Assembly (NCBI GenBank): GCA_016741945.1
Contig: JACVCQ010000150.1
Location: forward strand, 1 to 6,422
Direction: 5' to 3'
Length of the DNA stretch: 6,422 nucleotides
From: Chitinophagaceae bacterium
Lineage (GTDB): Bacteria; Bacteroidota; Bacteroidia; Chitinophagales; Chitinophagaceae
The position numbers and the translations under genes are program-made. Position 1 is the first letter of the stretch; every line of letters begins with the position of its first letter. A model generated the notes under the pieces. That model did not search any database. It saw nothing but the letters and a program-made list of their open reading frames with translations, and was not told the origin of the DNA. Positions 6,193-6,422 of the stretch are shown one piece after another.

Positions 6193-6422
6193 ATGCTTAA
6201 GAAAGAACGACAAGCGTATATCATACAGCAAATCAATATCCATAATAAGGTATTGTCATCTGATTTGAGTGTACAACTGGATGTTTCAGAAGATACCGTC
6301 AGGAGAGATCTTCAGGAGTTAGCTGAAGAGGGAAAGCTGATTAAAGTCCATGGTGAGGCTTTATCAAAATCCTTTCATTTTCAACTGGAAACCGGTACAA
6401 TTTTTTCCTTACCCAGGAAAAA
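6193..6422 (+). CDS. DeoR-family transcriptional regulator, N-terminal part cut by the window edge
   Basis: Only the first 76 residues are present, starting at ATG 6193 (MLKKERQAYI). They hold the winged helix-turn-helix that gives the family its DNA binding: KVLSSDLSVQLDVSEDTVRR (19-38), then DLQELAEEGKLIKVHG. The segment VSEDTVRRDLQEL is the recognition helix typical of DeoR proteins. Full-length members are about 250 residues and carry a C-terminal sugar-phosphate-binding domain, which would lie beyond the right edge. The usual HGGA after the DNA-binding domain reads HGEA here (residues 53-56). Members commonly repress sugar or nucleoside catabolic genes, but no target is visible. The gene is divergent from dnaG across a repeat-filled spacer; no convincing promoter was found. 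Confidence 0.9.
   Translation, partial: MLKKERQAYIIQQINIHNKVLSSDLSVQLDVSEDTVRRDLQELAEEGKLIKVHGEALSKSFHFQLETGTIFSLPRK

Overview
The window looks like a chromosomal segment from a member of the Bacteroidota, most likely family Chitinophagaceae. I infer this from AT-rich DNA, start codons without a clear Shine-Dalgarno sequence, and protein sequences (HlyD-type adaptor, NtrC-type regulator, DnaG, DeoR-type regulator) that read like that group. This placement rests on recognition, not on a search.

Layout. Bases 1-944 hold the N-terminal 314 residues of an HlyD/MacA-type membrane fusion protein on the minus strand, cut by the left edge. Just upstream on the same strand (963-1115) is a 50-residue open reading frame with one hydrophobic segment, which may be the first gene of the adaptor operon. 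Bases 1116-1341 are a divergent control region. It contains two copies of an 18-bp direct repeat at a 22-bp period, an 8-bp inverted repeat that shares half-sites with them, and sigma-54-like promoter elements facing both ways. On the plus strand follow an NtrC-family response regulator (1342-2694) and a membrane histidine kinase (2715-4058), 20 bp apart and probably one operon. The complete primase gene dnaG (4066-6000) faces the kinase with a 7-bp gap. A strong hairpin inside its last codons may act as a shared terminator. A 192-bp spacer built almost wholly of heptamer repeats separates dnaG from a divergent DeoR-family regulator (6193 onward), which is cut by the right edge.

How the genes fit together. 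The regulator has an intact phosphorylation site, a sigma-54-contacting GAFTDA loop and a Fis-type DNA-binding helix. The repeats lie almost midway between the two predicted transcription starts, so one enhancer could serve both the two-component operon and the efflux operon. The kinase has two membrane segments but no periplasmic sensor domain, which suits a system that senses the membrane or envelope and answers with efflux. dnaG and the DeoR gene appear functionally unrelated to this module.

No RNA genes, insertion sequences or CRISPR arrays were seen. The strongest candidates for something undescribed are the small ORF, the symmetric enhancer arrangement and the two-family heptamer array in front of dnaG.
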